From: an uncultured Bacilli bacterium | Lineage (GTDB): Bacteria; Bacillota_I; Bacilli_A; RF39; UBA660 | DNA length: 6,121 bases | Assembly (NCBI GenBank): GCA_934101235.1 | Contig: CAKORH010000062.1 | Span: 1-6,121 of the forward strand | Reading direction: 5' to 3' | Part shown: positions 6,118 to 6,121 of the stretch, piece after piece | How the letters are laid out: each line of letters starts with the position of its first letter | Position numbering within the stretch: position 1 is the stretch's first letter | Program-made: the position numbers and the translations under genes | The notes under the pieces: generated by a model | The model's database searches: none | The model's input: only the letters and a program-made list of their open reading frames with translations | What the model was told of the DNA's origin: nothing

Positions 6118-6121
6118 TTAC

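Noticed and set aside
5888..6121. Small gene or RNA gene in the right-hand tail
   Set aside because: No reading frame with a ribosome site and sensible protein was found, and no tRNA or rRNA-like sequence is visible; the region is explained by two hairpins and the repeats.

Overview
This is a very AT-rich bacterial chromosome segment. Coding regions use A/T-ending codons almost exclusively, and the proteins are rich in Lys, Asn, Ile and Tyr with almost no Trp. Shine-Dalgarno sequences are of the AGGAGG type and TGA is used as a stop. The gene content (comEA-comEC DNA-uptake operon, ymfF/ymfH-type M16 peptidase pair, deoD) points to a low-GC Firmicute, probably a Bacilli-related lineage with a reduced genome such as the uncultured gut groups. 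The exact order cannot be read from this window.

Left half, minus strand (2406 down to 1): a tightly packed competence operon. It runs comEA copy 2 (1780-2406), comEA copy 1 (1121-1783) and comEC (1152 to beyond the left edge). The first two overlap by ATGA. The comEC frame begins inside the end of comEA copy 1, probably at a TTG. Both ComEA proteins carry an N-terminal hydrophobic segment, an SLBB domain, a variable linker and a C-terminal helix-hairpin-helix DNA-binding domain. ComEC is cut by the window edge and shows its N-terminal domain and the first part of its membrane channel domain. The comEB gene that separates comEA and comEC in Bacillus subtilis is absent. Its place in the order is taken by a second comEA.

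Middle, minus strand (5086 down to 2539): two overlapping M16-family peptidase genes. The upstream gene (3818-5086) has lost the zinc motif but keeps the R/Y motif. The downstream gene (2539-3831) keeps the HxxEH zinc motif. Together they should form one heterodimeric M16B protein of the YmfF/YmfH type. A strong intrinsic terminator (2474-2523) separates this operon from the competence operon.

Right part: deoD (5180-5887, plus strand), a purine nucleoside phosphorylase, is transcribed divergently from the M16 operon out of a 93-bp region with three copies of an AATTATAA element. An intrinsic terminator follows deoD. The last ~190 bp hold no gene. They contain a second hairpin (5982-6006) and three head-to-tail copies of a 35-bp repeat (6013-6117) that is clearly richer in GC than its surroundings.

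The most interesting items are the tandem comEA duplication with differing membrane attachment, the nested TTG start of comEC, the 35-bp repeat array, and the near absence of tryptophan (one Trp in about 1,900 residues).
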